Positions 32,570 to 41,375 of a stretch of 64,000 nt of DNA are shown here, piece after piece (position 1 is the stretch's first letter; every line of letters starts with the position of its first letter). A model generated the notes under the pieces. It made no database searches, was not told where the DNA came from, and worked only from the letters and a program-made list of their open reading frames with translations. The stretch is from Agromyces allii (lineage in GTDB: Bacteria > Actinomycetota > Actinomycetes > Actinomycetales > Microbacteriaceae), in the NCBI RefSeq assembly GCF_009749385.1, contig NZ_WBIN01000003.1, positions 248,001 to 312,000 on the forward strand, given 5' to 3'. Position numbers and translations under genes: made by a program.

Positions 32570-33502
32570 GTGCCCCACGAGAACCACCCCACCGAGATGA
32601 CGGAAGCCACGCTCAAGCGCCGCCGGTTCACCGGAGCGGCGACGCAGCTCGGCACCGAGGTCTCGATCAACTTCGGCTCGTCGCTCGCGGGCCTCGTCAT
32701 TCCGGTGGTCGGATCGTTCGTGGTCGTCGCGGTGCGGCAGTTCGTGATGCTCGTGGCCGTGCTGCCGTTCTACCGCCCGAAGCGCGCGGAACTCACGTGG
32801 TCGCGCCTGTGGCCGGCGATCGCGCTCGGCGTGGTGCTCGCCGTCATGAACGTCGCGTTCTACGAGGCCGTGCACCTGCTCGGACTCGGCATCGCGGCGA
32901 CCATCGAGTTCCTCGGGCCGCTCGCCATCGCGCTCGCGACCTCGCGTCGCTGGCTCGACGGCGTCTGCGCGGCGGCGGCGGGCCTCGGCGTGGTGCTCCT
33001 CATCGGACCCGGATCCTCGGATGCCGCGGCCATCGACCCGTGGGGCGTGGCTCTCGCCCTGACGGCCGCCGCCACCTGGGCGCTGTACATCCTGCTCACG
33101 CGTCGCGTCGCCGTCGGACTGCCCGGGCTCGAGGGCCTCACGGTCGCGAGCATCGTGAGCCTCGCCCTGCTCGTGCCGTTCGCCGTCGCGACGTTCGATG
33201 CGAGCGCGTTCGACTGGACCGTCGTGCTCCTGCTGCTCGGCGTCGGCGTGCTCTCGTCGGCGCTGCCGTACAGCCTCGACACGTTCATCCTGCGGCGCAT
33301 CACGCCGCGCCTCTACGCGATCATCACGAGCTTCGGGCCCGTGATCGCGGCGATCTTCGGCTGGCTCGTGCTCGCCGAGACGTTCTCGCTCGTCGAGGTG
33401 ATCGCGATCGCGATCGTGTGCGGCGCCGCGGGCACGGCCATCGCGACCCAGCGCGACCGCCCGAAGTCCGACCTGGAGCAGACCGCCGAGGGCATCGTCT
33501 AG
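32570..33502 (+). CDS. EamA-family (DMT) transporter, RhtA-like
   Basis: A 310-residue membrane exporter with two EamA repeats and about ten helices. NVAFYEAVHLLGLGIAATIEFLGPLAIAL in the first repeat and LPYSLDTFILRRITPRLYAIITSFGPVIAAIFGWLVLAE in the second are typical of the RhtA threonine/homoserine exporter branch. The proton-coupled substrate could be an amino acid or nucleoside. GTG 32570 is the start, with no clear ribosome-binding site, and a GCGGCATCCG half motif lies upstream. The AraC-GyrI gene just before it is a possible regulator. Confidence 0.87.
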   Translation: MPHENHPTEMTEATLKRRRFTGAATQLGTEVSINFGSSLAGLVIPVVGSFVVVAVRQFVMLVAVLPFYRPKRAELTWSRLWPAIALGVVLAVMNVAFYEAVHLLGLGIAATIEFLGPLAIALATSRRWLDGVCAAAAGLGVVLLIGPGSSDAAAIDPWGVALALTAAATWALYILLTRRVAVGLPGLEGLTVASIVSLALLVPFAVATFDASAFDWTVVLLLLGVGVLSSALPYSLDTFILRRITPRLYAIITSFGPVIAAIFGWLVLAETFSLVEVIAIAIVCGAAGTAIATQRDRPKSDLEQTAEGIV

Positions 33503-33508
33503 GCCGAC

Positions 33509-34087
33509 TCAGCCGCGCACCGCGTGCCGGCGGCTGACCCAGCGGTCGTACGCCGCCCACGGGTCGTCGATGCCGAGTGCGAGCGCGGCGATGTGCTCGG
33601 CGAGGGCGTCGTGCGCGGCGAACCACTCGGTGCCGGCGAACCGATGCTCGGCGAACTGCGCGTGCCGGCGCTGCTCGAGCCGCCGCCCGCCGGGCTCGAA
33701 CGCGAGCACCTCGTCGTGCGGGATGCTCGCGAGCCGCTGCCGCGGGTTCGCCGACGTGCCGATCTTGACCTGCTCGCGGTAGCGCACGTAGTAGACGACC
33801 TCGACCCGCACGGGCTGCAGCTCGCCGTCGGGCGCATCGCCCAGCCGCCACTCGCAGTCGGCGCAGAGCCAGCCCGACGGGTAGTGCACGCCCACCCGGC
33901 ATCCGCAGGCCGGGCACGGGTGCGGCGCGAGATCGGCGACGCCGACCTCGGCGGCGACCAGGTCGTACGCCTCGAGCAGGTGCCGCGCGCAGAGGCGCAT
34001 CGCCGCCGCCGCGGCGGGCGCCGCGCATGCCGCGCCCGACGCGTCGAGGAACCCGCACGTCGGGCTCGCGGCATCCGCTCGGTCCAT
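33509..34087 (-). CDS. GIY-YIG nuclease-like protein with Cys/His clusters
   Basis: A 192-residue soluble protein. The first half has metal-binding residues: Cys at CGFLDASGAAC, C-A-R-H, then CPACGCRVGVHYPSGWLCADC. The second half has a GIY-YIG-type core: VVYYVRYREQVKIGTSANPRQRLAS supplies the Tyr, the KIG element and the Arg, and EQRRHAQFAEHRFAGTEWF supplies the Glu helix. This GIY-YIG version occurs in phage-associated and T5orf172/MUG113-like proteins, but no phage genes are near. DNA cleavage is probable; the target is unknown. It is convergent with the EamA gene, 6 bp apart. Confidence 0.78.
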   Translation of the reverse strand: MDRADAASPTCGFLDASGAACAAPAAAAAMRLCARHLLEAYDLVAAEVGVADLAPHPCPACGCRVGVHYPSGWLCADCEWRLGDAPDGELQPVRVEVVYYVRYREQVKIGTSANPRQRLASIPHDEVLAFEPGGRRLEQRRHAQFAEHRFAGTEWFAAHDALAEHIAALALGIDDPWAAYDRWVSRRHAVRG

Positions 34088-34231
34088 GCAGTGCAGGCTA
34101 CGTCGCCCCGCCCACATCGCCCGGACACCGCCGAGACACCCGCCCGCGATAGGCTCGGTCTTCGACTGGACGTGGTCGTGCAGCGCCTGATTCGGCGGTC
34201 GGTGCAGGCGTTCGAGAGCGAGGCGGGCGGC

Positions 34232-34882
34232 ATGGCGTGGTGGGGCAGGCGCAAGCGTCGACGGTTCACGCCGTTCGACCGCAGCGCCCTGCCCGAGGCC
34301 GAGCCGCTCACCTTCGAAGAGACCTTCAACGAGGGCCTGCTGGTGGCCGAGGCGGCCGGGCGCATGGCGCTGAAGAACCGCATCATCGTGCGTGCCCTGC
34401 GCGGCGACGAGCCGTTCGACGCCGAGCGGGCGTCGGCCGAGGCGCGCGAGGTGCTGCGCGAGCTCATCCACGAGTTCGACCAGGTCGCCGAGTGGGCCGA
34501 GACCGAGCGCGAGTCGGCGGCCAGGCGCGAAGGCCGATCGGCGCACCAGCACGACTACCACCGCGCCGACTCGTGGAACCTGCGCCTGCGCGAACGCGTC
34601 AACGAGGCGGTCGCACAACGACTCGGCGAGCTGCGCAACGACAGTGAGTACCTTGCCGCGTTCGCCGAACGCGCCCGCCAGGAGGCGTGGGCCGAGCTCT
34701 CCGAGGCGATCGAGCAGCGCCTCGCGCGCGACTGGCCCGACATCGAGATCGACGAGGCCTACATCGCCGAGCGCGAAGACCGCATGGCGGGCGTCGCCTT
34801 CGACCTGCTGAAGGACCTCGACGAGGTGCGGCAGCGGCGCGAGGAGCGCGACGCGCTCGACGACGCGTTCGGCGGCTGGTAG
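34232..34882 (+). CDS. Hypothetical helical protein
   Basis: A 216-residue soluble protein, rich in Glu, Arg and Ala and predicted mostly helical. It opens MAWWGRRKRRRFTPFDRSALP, then long amphipathic stretches such as FDQVAEWAETERESAARREG and EDRMAGVAFDLLKDLDEVRQRREERDA suggesting coiled coils. I do not recognise a domain. ATG 34232 is chosen because a purine-rich GAGGCGGGCGGC site precedes it and upstream codons are not conserved-looking. Same strand as the DHFR-like gene 91 bp downstream. Confidence 0.7.
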   Translation: MAWWGRRKRRRFTPFDRSALPEAEPLTFEETFNEGLLVAEAAGRMALKNRIIVRALRGDEPFDAERASAEAREVLRELIHEFDQVAEWAETERESAARREGRSAHQHDYHRADSWNLRLRERVNEAVAQRLGELRNDSEYLAAFAERARQEAWAELSEAIEQRLARDWPDIEIDEAYIAEREDRMAGVAFDLLKDLDEVRQRREERDALDDAFGGW

Positions 34883-34973
34883 CCGTCGCGGCCGCCGGGC
34901 CGCCCGACTGGTCGTCCGGTCCTGACGACGACTGGTCTTCATCATGTGGGCGGCCAGGAGTAGCCTCGCGCGC

Positions 34974-35600
34974 ATGAGCATCGACGACGGCCTCGTGGTC
35001 GCGACCCTGACCATCTCGCTCGACGGCTTCGTCGCCGGGCCGAATCAGACGCTCGAGAACCCGCTCGGCGAGGGCGCCGAGCGCCTGCACGCCTGGATGT
35101 TCGACGACCCAGACTCCAGCCAGTCGATCATCGACACGATCCTGGGCGTGGCCGCGGTCATCCAGGGGCGCAACATGTTCGGGCCGATCCGGGGCGAGTG
35201 GCCGGATGACGCGTGGCGCGGCTGGTGGGGCGAGGATCCGCCCTACCACTCACCCGTGTTCGTGCTCACCCATCACCCGCGTGCATCGCTCGAGATGGAG
35301 GGCGGCACGACCTTCCACTTCGTGACCGGCGGCATCGAGGAGGCGTTCGAGCGTGCGCGTGCTGCCGCAGGTCCAGATGGGCACATCTCGATCGCGGGCG
35401 GCGCGAGCACGGTGCGGCAGGTGTTGAACGCAGGGCTGCTCGATCGCCTCGTGCTGAGCGTCGCGCCCATCACGCTCGGCGCAGGGGAGCGCCTGTTCGA
35501 CGGCGTGACGGTCGGCGGGCCCGACGGCATCGTGTTGAAGCCGATCGACGTGCTTGCGACGCCGCTCGCCACGCACATCACGTACGAGGTGGTGCGCTGA
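34974..35600 (+). CDS. Dihydrofolate-reductase-family protein (RibD C-terminal domain)
   Basis: A 208-residue NADPH-binding reductase-like protein. VVATLTISLDGFVAGPNQTLENPL at the start, GRNMFGPIRGEW, and ISIAGGASTVRQVLNAGLLDRLVLSVAPITLGAGERLF are diagnostic of the RibD-C/bifunctional deaminase-reductase family. It is a stand-alone copy lacking the deaminase domain, so it is probably a general reductase rather than riboflavin RibD. ATG 34974 is used; CAGGAG lies upstream at a long spacing of about 14 bp. Confidence 0.88.
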   Translation: MSIDDGLVVATLTISLDGFVAGPNQTLENPLGEGAERLHAWMFDDPDSSQSIIDTILGVAAVIQGRNMFGPIRGEWPDDAWRGWWGEDPPYHSPVFVLTHHPRASLEMEGGTTFHFVTGGIEEAFERARAAAGPDGHISIAGGASTVRQVLNAGLLDRLVLSVAPITLGAGERLFDGVTVGGPDGIVLKPIDVLATPLATHITYEVVR

Positions 35601-35730
35601 GACCGGCGACACTCGTGTGTCACCCGTTCGGGGGGCTTGCAACGGGCGCTGCTCTGCGCTCCACTGTGCTGATCCCGAACGTCGCCGAAACGCGTCGATG
35701 CGCAACCCGGCCTGAGCCCTGCGAGCCCCA

Positions 35731-38700
35731 TTGCACCCACGTTCCGCCCGCCCGCGACCCTTCTCGCGCGGCGTGGTCCTGGCGCTCGCCCTCGTTCTGC
35801 TGATCGGCAGCGCGGTCGCGACATCCCGCGATTCCGCATACGCCGCGGCTGAAACGGGCGATGGGACCGCCACCCTGTCAGGCGTGCTGACCACACCCGA
35901 CGGGCCGATCGTCGGGCAGCTGGTCGTGCTGTCGCATGTTCGCGGCTACGACCGAGCATCCGCCATGACCGATGCCTCGGGAAGGTACTCGGTGACCGGA
36001 CTGCTTCCCGGCACCTACGACCTCGATCTCGGATACATCGACCGCACTGGACTGGCCGGATGGGCTCCCGCCGGTTGGGACGGGGAGAGCGTGTCGCTCG
36101 GCCTCGGTGAGACGAGGTCCGGTGTCGACGTCGGGTACGAGAAGATGGGGTCGATCTCGGGTATCGTGCGCAATCCGGACGGCACTCCCGCGGCAGGACG
36201 CTGGGTGAGCGCAACGAGCGTCTCCCCTCTGCCGCTCAAGGACGGCCGGGGTAGCGGCAGCATCCGAACGGGGCCTGACGGCACGTTCGCGCTCGACGTA
36301 CCTCCGGGCACCTGGAAGGTAGGTGTCGGGGAGTTGGCGGGCTCACCGTTCTTCGGCGGTTCGTGGGTCGAGGGCGGTCCAGTTGCACTCGACCACGCCG
36401 CAGCGACCGTGATCGCGGTCGACCCTGGTGAGGCCGTAGCGGGCATCGAGGCCACGCTGCAACTCGGGGCAACGGTCTCCGGCGTGCTGAAGGCCGCGGA
36501 CGGCACGCGGTTCGAGGGCAGCGTGAACGTCTTCGTCGTCGACGTCGGAGGCGGATGGCAACGCCACGCCGCAGACGTGAACGGAGCCGGAGAGTACCGG
36601 GCCGACGGCCTCAAGCCCGGTCGGTACACGGTCGAGTTCGCATCGTATCCGTCGGATGAAGATCGCTGCACCGTACCGGAGTACGCCGGCGGCAGCCTCC
36701 AGTCGTCGAAGGCCGAGGTGTTCGACCTCGCTGCAGGCGAGTCGGCTCGGCGAGACGCGGAACTCCAGTACGGGACGGTGATCACCGGAACCGTGTCCAC
36801 GCCGACCGGCCCGGCTCGGCAGACCAGAGTGAGCCTGCACCCGGCGTCGGGCGGCGGCTGGACGTGGGAGACCACGGACGACCAAGGCCGATACGAGATC
36901 TGTGCGACCTCGGCAGGCGACCACATCGTGGGCTTCCAACCGGACGGCGATGCGCTGCTCCCGCAATGGTGGCGGGACGCCGAAGGCGAAGACGCATCGA
37001 CACCCCTCTCCGTCGTGCCCGGAACGGACGTGTCGGGCATCGACGCCCGACTGCGGGCCGGGGCGACCGTCGAGGGCGTCGCGAAGGGAGATGACGGGCG
37101 AGGACTCGCGTGGGTGACCGTCACGGCGAAGGGCAGAACTGCCGCGGGAACCGCGTGGACGAGTGTCGATCGCACCGACGCGGCCGGCGCCTTCTTGCTC
37201 GATGGCCTCCGCTCCGGGACGTACACGCTCAAATTCGAGCCGGACGGCGGCGTCGGGTACTCGACGACGTGGTTCGGGGGAGGCATCACCGAGGCTGGAG
37301 CCACGACCTTCGAGGTCGGACGGGAGAACCATCTGACCGGTCGCGACGTTCGCCTCGTGCGGGGTACGACACTCTCGGGCACGACGGTGGACAGCGTCAC
37401 CGGGAGCCCGCTCGCCGGTGTCGTGGTCACGTGCAACGGCAGGTCGGCCAACTCCGATTCGCGCGGAGCCTTCACGATCACCGGACTCTCGCCGGGCGAG
37501 TGCGAGGTGGGCGCTACGCTCGACGGCTACTCCCTCCAGGCACGTCCGCGAGTTGCCATCGGCGCAGACGGCAACGTCGCCGTCGACCTCCCGCTCACCC
37601 CGTTCGCCTCGATCAGGGGCACGCTTCGCAGCGACGACGGCAAGGCACTGCAGTACGAGGCCTCACCGACGCTGTACCGGCTCGTGGGGGGGACCTATCG
37701 ATACCAAGGCCAGGTGCGCGCCGATTCGTCCGCGCGATTCGCGTTCACGAGCCTCTACCCGGGCACGTACAAGGTCGCATTCCTCTCCAGCAACGGGTAC
37801 GTCAACGAATGGTGGCCCGACGCGTCGAGCCTCGCTTCGGCGACGGCCATCGAGGTGGCTGCGGGCGAGCACCGAACGGGCATCGACGCGGTGTTGGCGG
37901 GAGGCCCGGTCGCGATCAAATCGGCGCCGAGGGTGACCGGAAGGTTCGCGGTCGGGTCGACGCTCACGGCGACCGTGGTGACGGAAACGCCGAACGCGCA
38001 GGTCGAGTATCGGTGGCTGGCCGACGGCATTCCCATCGAAGGCGCTGCCGGGAACACGCTCCTGCTGACCGCGGCCCAACTCGGCAAGTGGATCACGGTG
38101 GACGCCACGGTCAGCGCCGAGGGCAAGGTCAGCCGTACCCTGTCCTGGTCGGACAGCGAGGCGCGCGTGAAGCTCGGAACGATCGAGCTCGGGCAGCCGG
38201 ATCTCACCGGCATCGGCCTGATCGGCGAGACGCTGACCGTGCAGGTCGCTCCGCCACCGCCGGGGGCGACGCTGGCGTACCGGTGGTACGCGCACGGCAG
38301 GCCCCTCGACGGCGCAACCGGTGCATCGCTGGTGCTGACGTCCGCCCATGTCGGAGCCGAGATCTGGGTCCTCGTCACCGGCTCGGGCGTCGGGTATGTC
38401 ACGGCGAGCCGCTCGGCACCGGTGACCTACTACATCGACACCCGGCCGGTACAGCTCACGCCGCCGAACGTCGCCGGGACGGCGAAGGTGGGGCTGCCGG
38501 TGCAGGCGGGCGCGAGCACGAACACCCCCGGTGCGACCCTGTTGTACGCCTGGTCGGCCGACGGGCGGGTCATCGACGGGGCGACGGCCGAGACGTTCAC
38601 TCCCGGGCTTCCGCAACTCGGCAAGAAGCTGTCGGTGCGGGTGACAGGAGTCGCGGCCGGGTACACCACGGTGTCGTCCACGTCGGCCATGACTGCCGCA

Positions 38701-39042
38701 GTGCTGCCGCCGAGCCTGTCGGCCCCGGAGGGCGGGCGCGTGCAGGGAGACCTGGTCGCGATCGCGGTCACCCGGTCGAAGGCGCGATTCGCACCCGGCC
38801 TGCCCGTCGTCTACATCGCGCTGGCCGCGCCTGCATCGGGTGGCGCTGACGCGCCCGTCGCGGTGTCGGGCGGGCCCGTGCTCCTGACCCCGCCCGACGG
38901 GTTGCCCGGGATGGTCTCCGCCGAGCTGGATCGTCTGCGGCCCGGGCGCATCGTGGTTCTGGGTGATGCGTCGGCGGTGGGCGCCTCCCTGATGTCCGAG
39001 CTGGCGGGTCATACGGCGGGCGGAGTCACGTTCGCCGACTGA
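35731..39042 (+). CDS. Large secreted repeat protein (carboxypeptidase-regulatory-like and Ig-like repeats)
   Basis: A 1,103-residue exported protein. A basic start and hydrophobic segment ending SAYAAAE form the signal peptide. Residues about 40-730 contain about eight beta-sandwich repeats of the SdrB/CarboxypepD-reg kind (GVLTTPDG..., TDASGRYSVTGLLPGTYDL, SIRTGPDGTFALDVPPGTWKV, ADGLKPGRYTVEF, LDGLRSGTYTLKFE, ITGLSPGECEV). About 735-1000 hold three Ig-like units with YRWLADGIPIEG, YRWYAHGRPLDG and YAWSADGRVIDG. The C-terminus (about 1005-1100) resembles one partial cell-wall-binding repeat 2 (GGPVLLTPPDGLPGMVSAEL). The TTG start at 35731 is weak, but needed for the n-region. Confidence 0.8.
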   Translation: MHPRSARPRPFSRGVVLALALVLLIGSAVATSRDSAYAAAETGDGTATLSGVLTTPDGPIVGQLVVLSHVRGYDRASAMTDASGRYSVTGLLPGTYDLDLGYIDRTGLAGWAPAGWDGESVSLGLGETRSGVDVGYEKMGSISGIVRNPDGTPAAGRWVSATSVSPLPLKDGRGSGSIRTGPDGTFALDVPPGTWKVGVGELAGSPFFGGSWVEGGPVALDHAAATVIAVDPGEAVAGIEATLQLGATVSGVLKAADGTRFEGSVNVFVVDVGGGWQRHAADVNGAGEYRADGLKPGRYTVEFASYPSDEDRCTVPEYAGGSLQSSKAEVFDLAAGESARRDAELQYGTVITGTVSTPTGPARQTRVSLHPASGGGWTWETTDDQGRYEICATSAGDHIVGFQPDGDALLPQWWRDAEGEDASTPLSVVPGTDVSGIDARLRAGATVEGVAKGDDGRGLAWVTVTAKGRTAAGTAWTSVDRTDAAGAFLLDGLRSGTYTLKFEPDGGVGYSTTWFGGGITEAGATTFEVGRENHLTGRDVRLVRGTTLSGTTVDSVTGSPLAGVVVTCNGRSANSDSRGAFTITGLSPGECEVGATLDGYSLQARPRVAIGADGNVAVDLPLTPFASIRGTLRSDDGKALQYEASPTLYRLVGGTYRYQGQVRADSSARFAFTSLYPGTYKVAFLSSNGYVNEWWPDASSLASATAIEVAAGEHRTGIDAVLAGGPVAIKSAPRVTGRFAVGSTLTATVVTETPNAQVEYRWLADGIPIEGAAGNTLLLTAAQLGKWITVDATVSAEGKVSRTLSWSDSEARVKLGTIELGQPDLTGIGLIGETLTVQVAPPPPGATLAYRWYAHGRPLDGATGASLVLTSAHVGAEIWVLVTGSGVGYVTASRSAPVTYYIDTRPVQLTPPNVAGTAKVGLPVQAGASTNTPGATLLYAWSADGRVIDGATAETFTPGLPQLGKKLSVRVTGVAAGYTTVSSTSAMTAAVLPPSLSAPEGGRVQGDLVAIAVTRSKARFAPGLPVVYIALAAPASGGADAPVAVSGGPVLLTPPDGLPGMVSAELDRLRPGRIVVLGDASAVGASLMSELAGHTAGGVTFAD

Positions 39043-39045
39043 CCC

Positions 39046-41241
39046 CTACTCCCCGCTCGGGTGCGCTCCGGCCCGGTCGATGACCCACGCGTAGGCGAAC
39101 GCGCGCTCGCGCCAGGCCGAGTAGCGGCCCGAGACGCCGCCGTGGCCGGCCGCCATCTCGATCTTCAGCAGCGGGTCGGCGCCCACCTCGCGCAGGCGAG
39201 CGACCCACTTCGCGGGCTCGACGTAGAGCACGCGCGTGTCGTTCAGCGAGGTGACCGCGAGGATCGGCGGGTAGTGCGTCTCGTGCACGTTCTCGAGGGG
39301 GGAGTACGACTTCATGTAGTGGTACACCTCCTCGTCGTCGAGCGGGTTGCCCCACTCGTCCCACTCGATGACGGTGAGCGGCAGCGACGGGTCGAGGATC
39401 GACGTCAGCGGGTCGACGAACGGCACCTCGGCGAGGATGCCCGAGAAGTACTTCGGGGCGATGTTCGCCACGGCGCCCATGAGGAGTCCGCCGGCGCTGC
39501 CGCCCTGCGCGACGAGCCGGTCGGGCGCGGTGATGTCGCGGTCGATGAGGTGCCGGGCCGCGGCCACGAAGTCGGTGAACGTGTTGCGCTTCTCGAGCTT
39601 CTTGCCGTGCTCGTACCAGAGTCGGCCCATCTCGCCGCCGCCGCGCACGTGGGCGATCGCGAACACCATGCCGCGGTCGAGCAGGGAGAGTCGGGGGATG
39701 CCGAATCCGGGGTCCATGGATGCCTCGTACGAGCCGTACCCGTAGAGCAGCGTGGGGGCGGGCTCGCCGAGGTCGACGAGGTCGTGGCGGTAGACGAGCG
39801 AGATCGGGATGCGCGTGCCGTCCTTCGCCGTGGCCCACTCGCGGCGCTGCGCGTAGCGGGTCGCGTCGTAGTCGCCGAGCACGGCCTGGCGCTTGCGCAG
39901 GCGGCGCTCGCCCGTGGCGACGACGAGGTCGAGCACGGTCGACGGCGTCACGAAGCTCGTGTAGCCGAGGCGCAGCATTGGCTGCTCCCATGCGGGGTTG
40001 CCGCGCAGGCCCACGGCGAAGAGCTCCTCGTCGAAGGCGAGTTCGTGGAGGGTGTCGTCGGGCGTCGCGTCGGCGGGGATCCCGGCGGGCGGCAGCTTCG
40101 CGATGGCGACGCGTGACAGCCCGTCACGGCGGTACTCGAGCGCCACGAAGTCGCGGAACGCGTCGACGCCCTCGAGTCGCACGCCCTCGCTGTGCGGCAG
40201 CAGCATGCGGCGCGGCCCCTCGGGGTCGGTGGCCGCGACCGAGACGAGCTCGAAGTTCACGGCGCCGTCGTTGTGCACGATGAGCAGGCGGTCCTTGCCG
40301 CCCGCGACGACGTGCTCGACGTCGTACTCGACGCCCTCCTTGCGCGGCCACACGACCCGGAACTCGCCCGTCGGGTCGTCGGCGTCGAGCAGGCGCGTCT
40401 CGCTCGTGATGTTCGAGCCGGCCTCGATCACGAGGTACCGGCGGCTGCGGGTGACCCCGACGCCCAGCCAGTAGCGCTCGTCGGGCTCGTGGAAGACCTT
40501 CACATCTTCGGATGTCGCGGTGCCGACCTCGTGGCGCCAGATGGTGTCGGGCCGCCACGACTCGTCGACGGTCGCGTAGAAGACGTATCGGCCAGACGGA
40601 TCGAAGATCGCGCCGCCCGCAGTGCCCTGGATGACGTCGTCGAAGGTGCGCCCGCTGTCGTCGAGCGCGCGCAGGCGCAGCGTGTACCGCTCGTCGCCCT
40701 CGAGGTCGGTGCCGTAGAGCAGCGTCGTGCCGTCGGGCGTGATGTCGAAGCTGCCGAGCGAGTAGAACTCCTCGCCGTCGGCCTCGACGTTGTCGTCGAG
40801 GAGCACCTGCTCGCCCGGCAGACCCGCAGGGGCCGCAGCCGGCCCGCCCGCGGCATCCGTCGCCCCCGGAGTCTCGGAAGCCGCAGCCTCGAGCACCGGC
40901 GGCTCCCAGTCGTCGGGCCCGGCGATCGGCGCCCGGCAGTGGATGCCGTACTGCTGCCCCTCGACGGTACGCGTGTAGTACCACCAGTCGCCCTCGCGCG
41001 TGGGGACCGAGAGGTCGGTCTCCTTGGTGCGCGCGCGGATCTCCTCGAACAGCTGCTCCTGCAGCAACGAGAGGTGCTCGGTGCGCGCGTTCGTGTACGC
41101 GTTCTCCTCGTGCAGGTGGGCGAGGACCTCGGGGTCCTCCTTGGCGCGGAGCCACTCGTAGTCGTCGACCACGGTGTCGCCGTGGTGCGTGCGTTCGGTC
41201 GGGCGCTTCGGGGTCTTCGGCGGAGTCAGCACGCGCTCCAC
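39046..41241 (-). CDS. ptrB: Oligopeptidase B / S9 family peptidase
   Basis: A 731-residue serine peptidase of the prolyl-oligopeptidase family. The N-terminal beta-propeller starts at PPKTPKRPTERTHHGDTVVDDYEWLRAK. The C-terminal catalytic domain has LLYGYGSYEASMDPGF, MVFAIAHVRGGGEMGRLWYEHGK, nucleophile Ser582 in GGSAGG and the His in MAAGHGGVSGRY; the Asp is in the LNDTRVLYVEP segment. Oligopeptidase B trims cytosolic peptides after Arg or Lys. The GTG at 41241 gives the normal start; GTG 41232 is an alternative. Its stop is 3 bp from the end of the convergent repeat protein gene. A Gly/Ala/Pro-rich insertion (about 115-145) is seen in the propeller. Confidence 0.92.
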   Translation of the reverse strand: MERVLTPPKTPKRPTERTHHGDTVVDDYEWLRAKEDPEVLAHLHEENAYTNARTEHLSLLQEQLFEEIRARTKETDLSVPTREGDWWYYTRTVEGQQYGIHCRAPIAGPDDWEPPVLEAAASETPGATDAAGGPAAAPAGLPGEQVLLDDNVEADGEEFYSLGSFDITPDGTTLLYGTDLEGDERYTLRLRALDDSGRTFDDVIQGTAGGAIFDPSGRYVFYATVDESWRPDTIWRHEVGTATSEDVKVFHEPDERYWLGVGVTRSRRYLVIEAGSNITSETRLLDADDPTGEFRVVWPRKEGVEYDVEHVVAGGKDRLLIVHNDGAVNFELVSVAATDPEGPRRMLLPHSEGVRLEGVDAFRDFVALEYRRDGLSRVAIAKLPPAGIPADATPDDTLHELAFDEELFAVGLRGNPAWEQPMLRLGYTSFVTPSTVLDLVVATGERRLRKRQAVLGDYDATRYAQRREWATAKDGTRIPISLVYRHDLVDLGEPAPTLLYGYGSYEASMDPGFGIPRLSLLDRGMVFAIAHVRGGGEMGRLWYEHGKKLEKRNTFTDFVAAARHLIDRDITAPDRLVAQGGSAGGLLMGAVANIAPKYFSGILAEVPFVDPLTSILDPSLPLTVIEWDEWGNPLDDEEVYHYMKSYSPLENVHETHYPPILAVTSLNDTRVLYVEPAKWVARLREVGADPLLKIEMAAGHGGVSGRYSAWRERAFAYAWVIDRAGAHPSGE

Positions 41242-41325
41242 GCTACGCGCTTCGGCTTCGAGGTGACCAGCGGATGCCGGTGGCGGGCCGGCTGGGCAGG
41301 AATCCGAACTTGCGTTCCCGTGAAG

Positions 41326-41339
41326 TAAGGCTAGCCTTA
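41326..41339 (+). promoter_or_regulatory. DtxR/IdeR-type iron box upstream of efeU
   Basis: TAAGGCTAGCCTTA is a perfect 14-bp palindrome, 36 bp upstream of the efeU start, and closely resembles the actinobacterial iron-repressor box (TTAGGTTAGSCTAACCTAA core). The placement suggests repression of efeUOB under iron sufficiency. Confidence 0.8.
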
Positions 41340-41375
41340 GCTCATCCCACCCCTGCGCTTCTCTTGGAGACCCCC

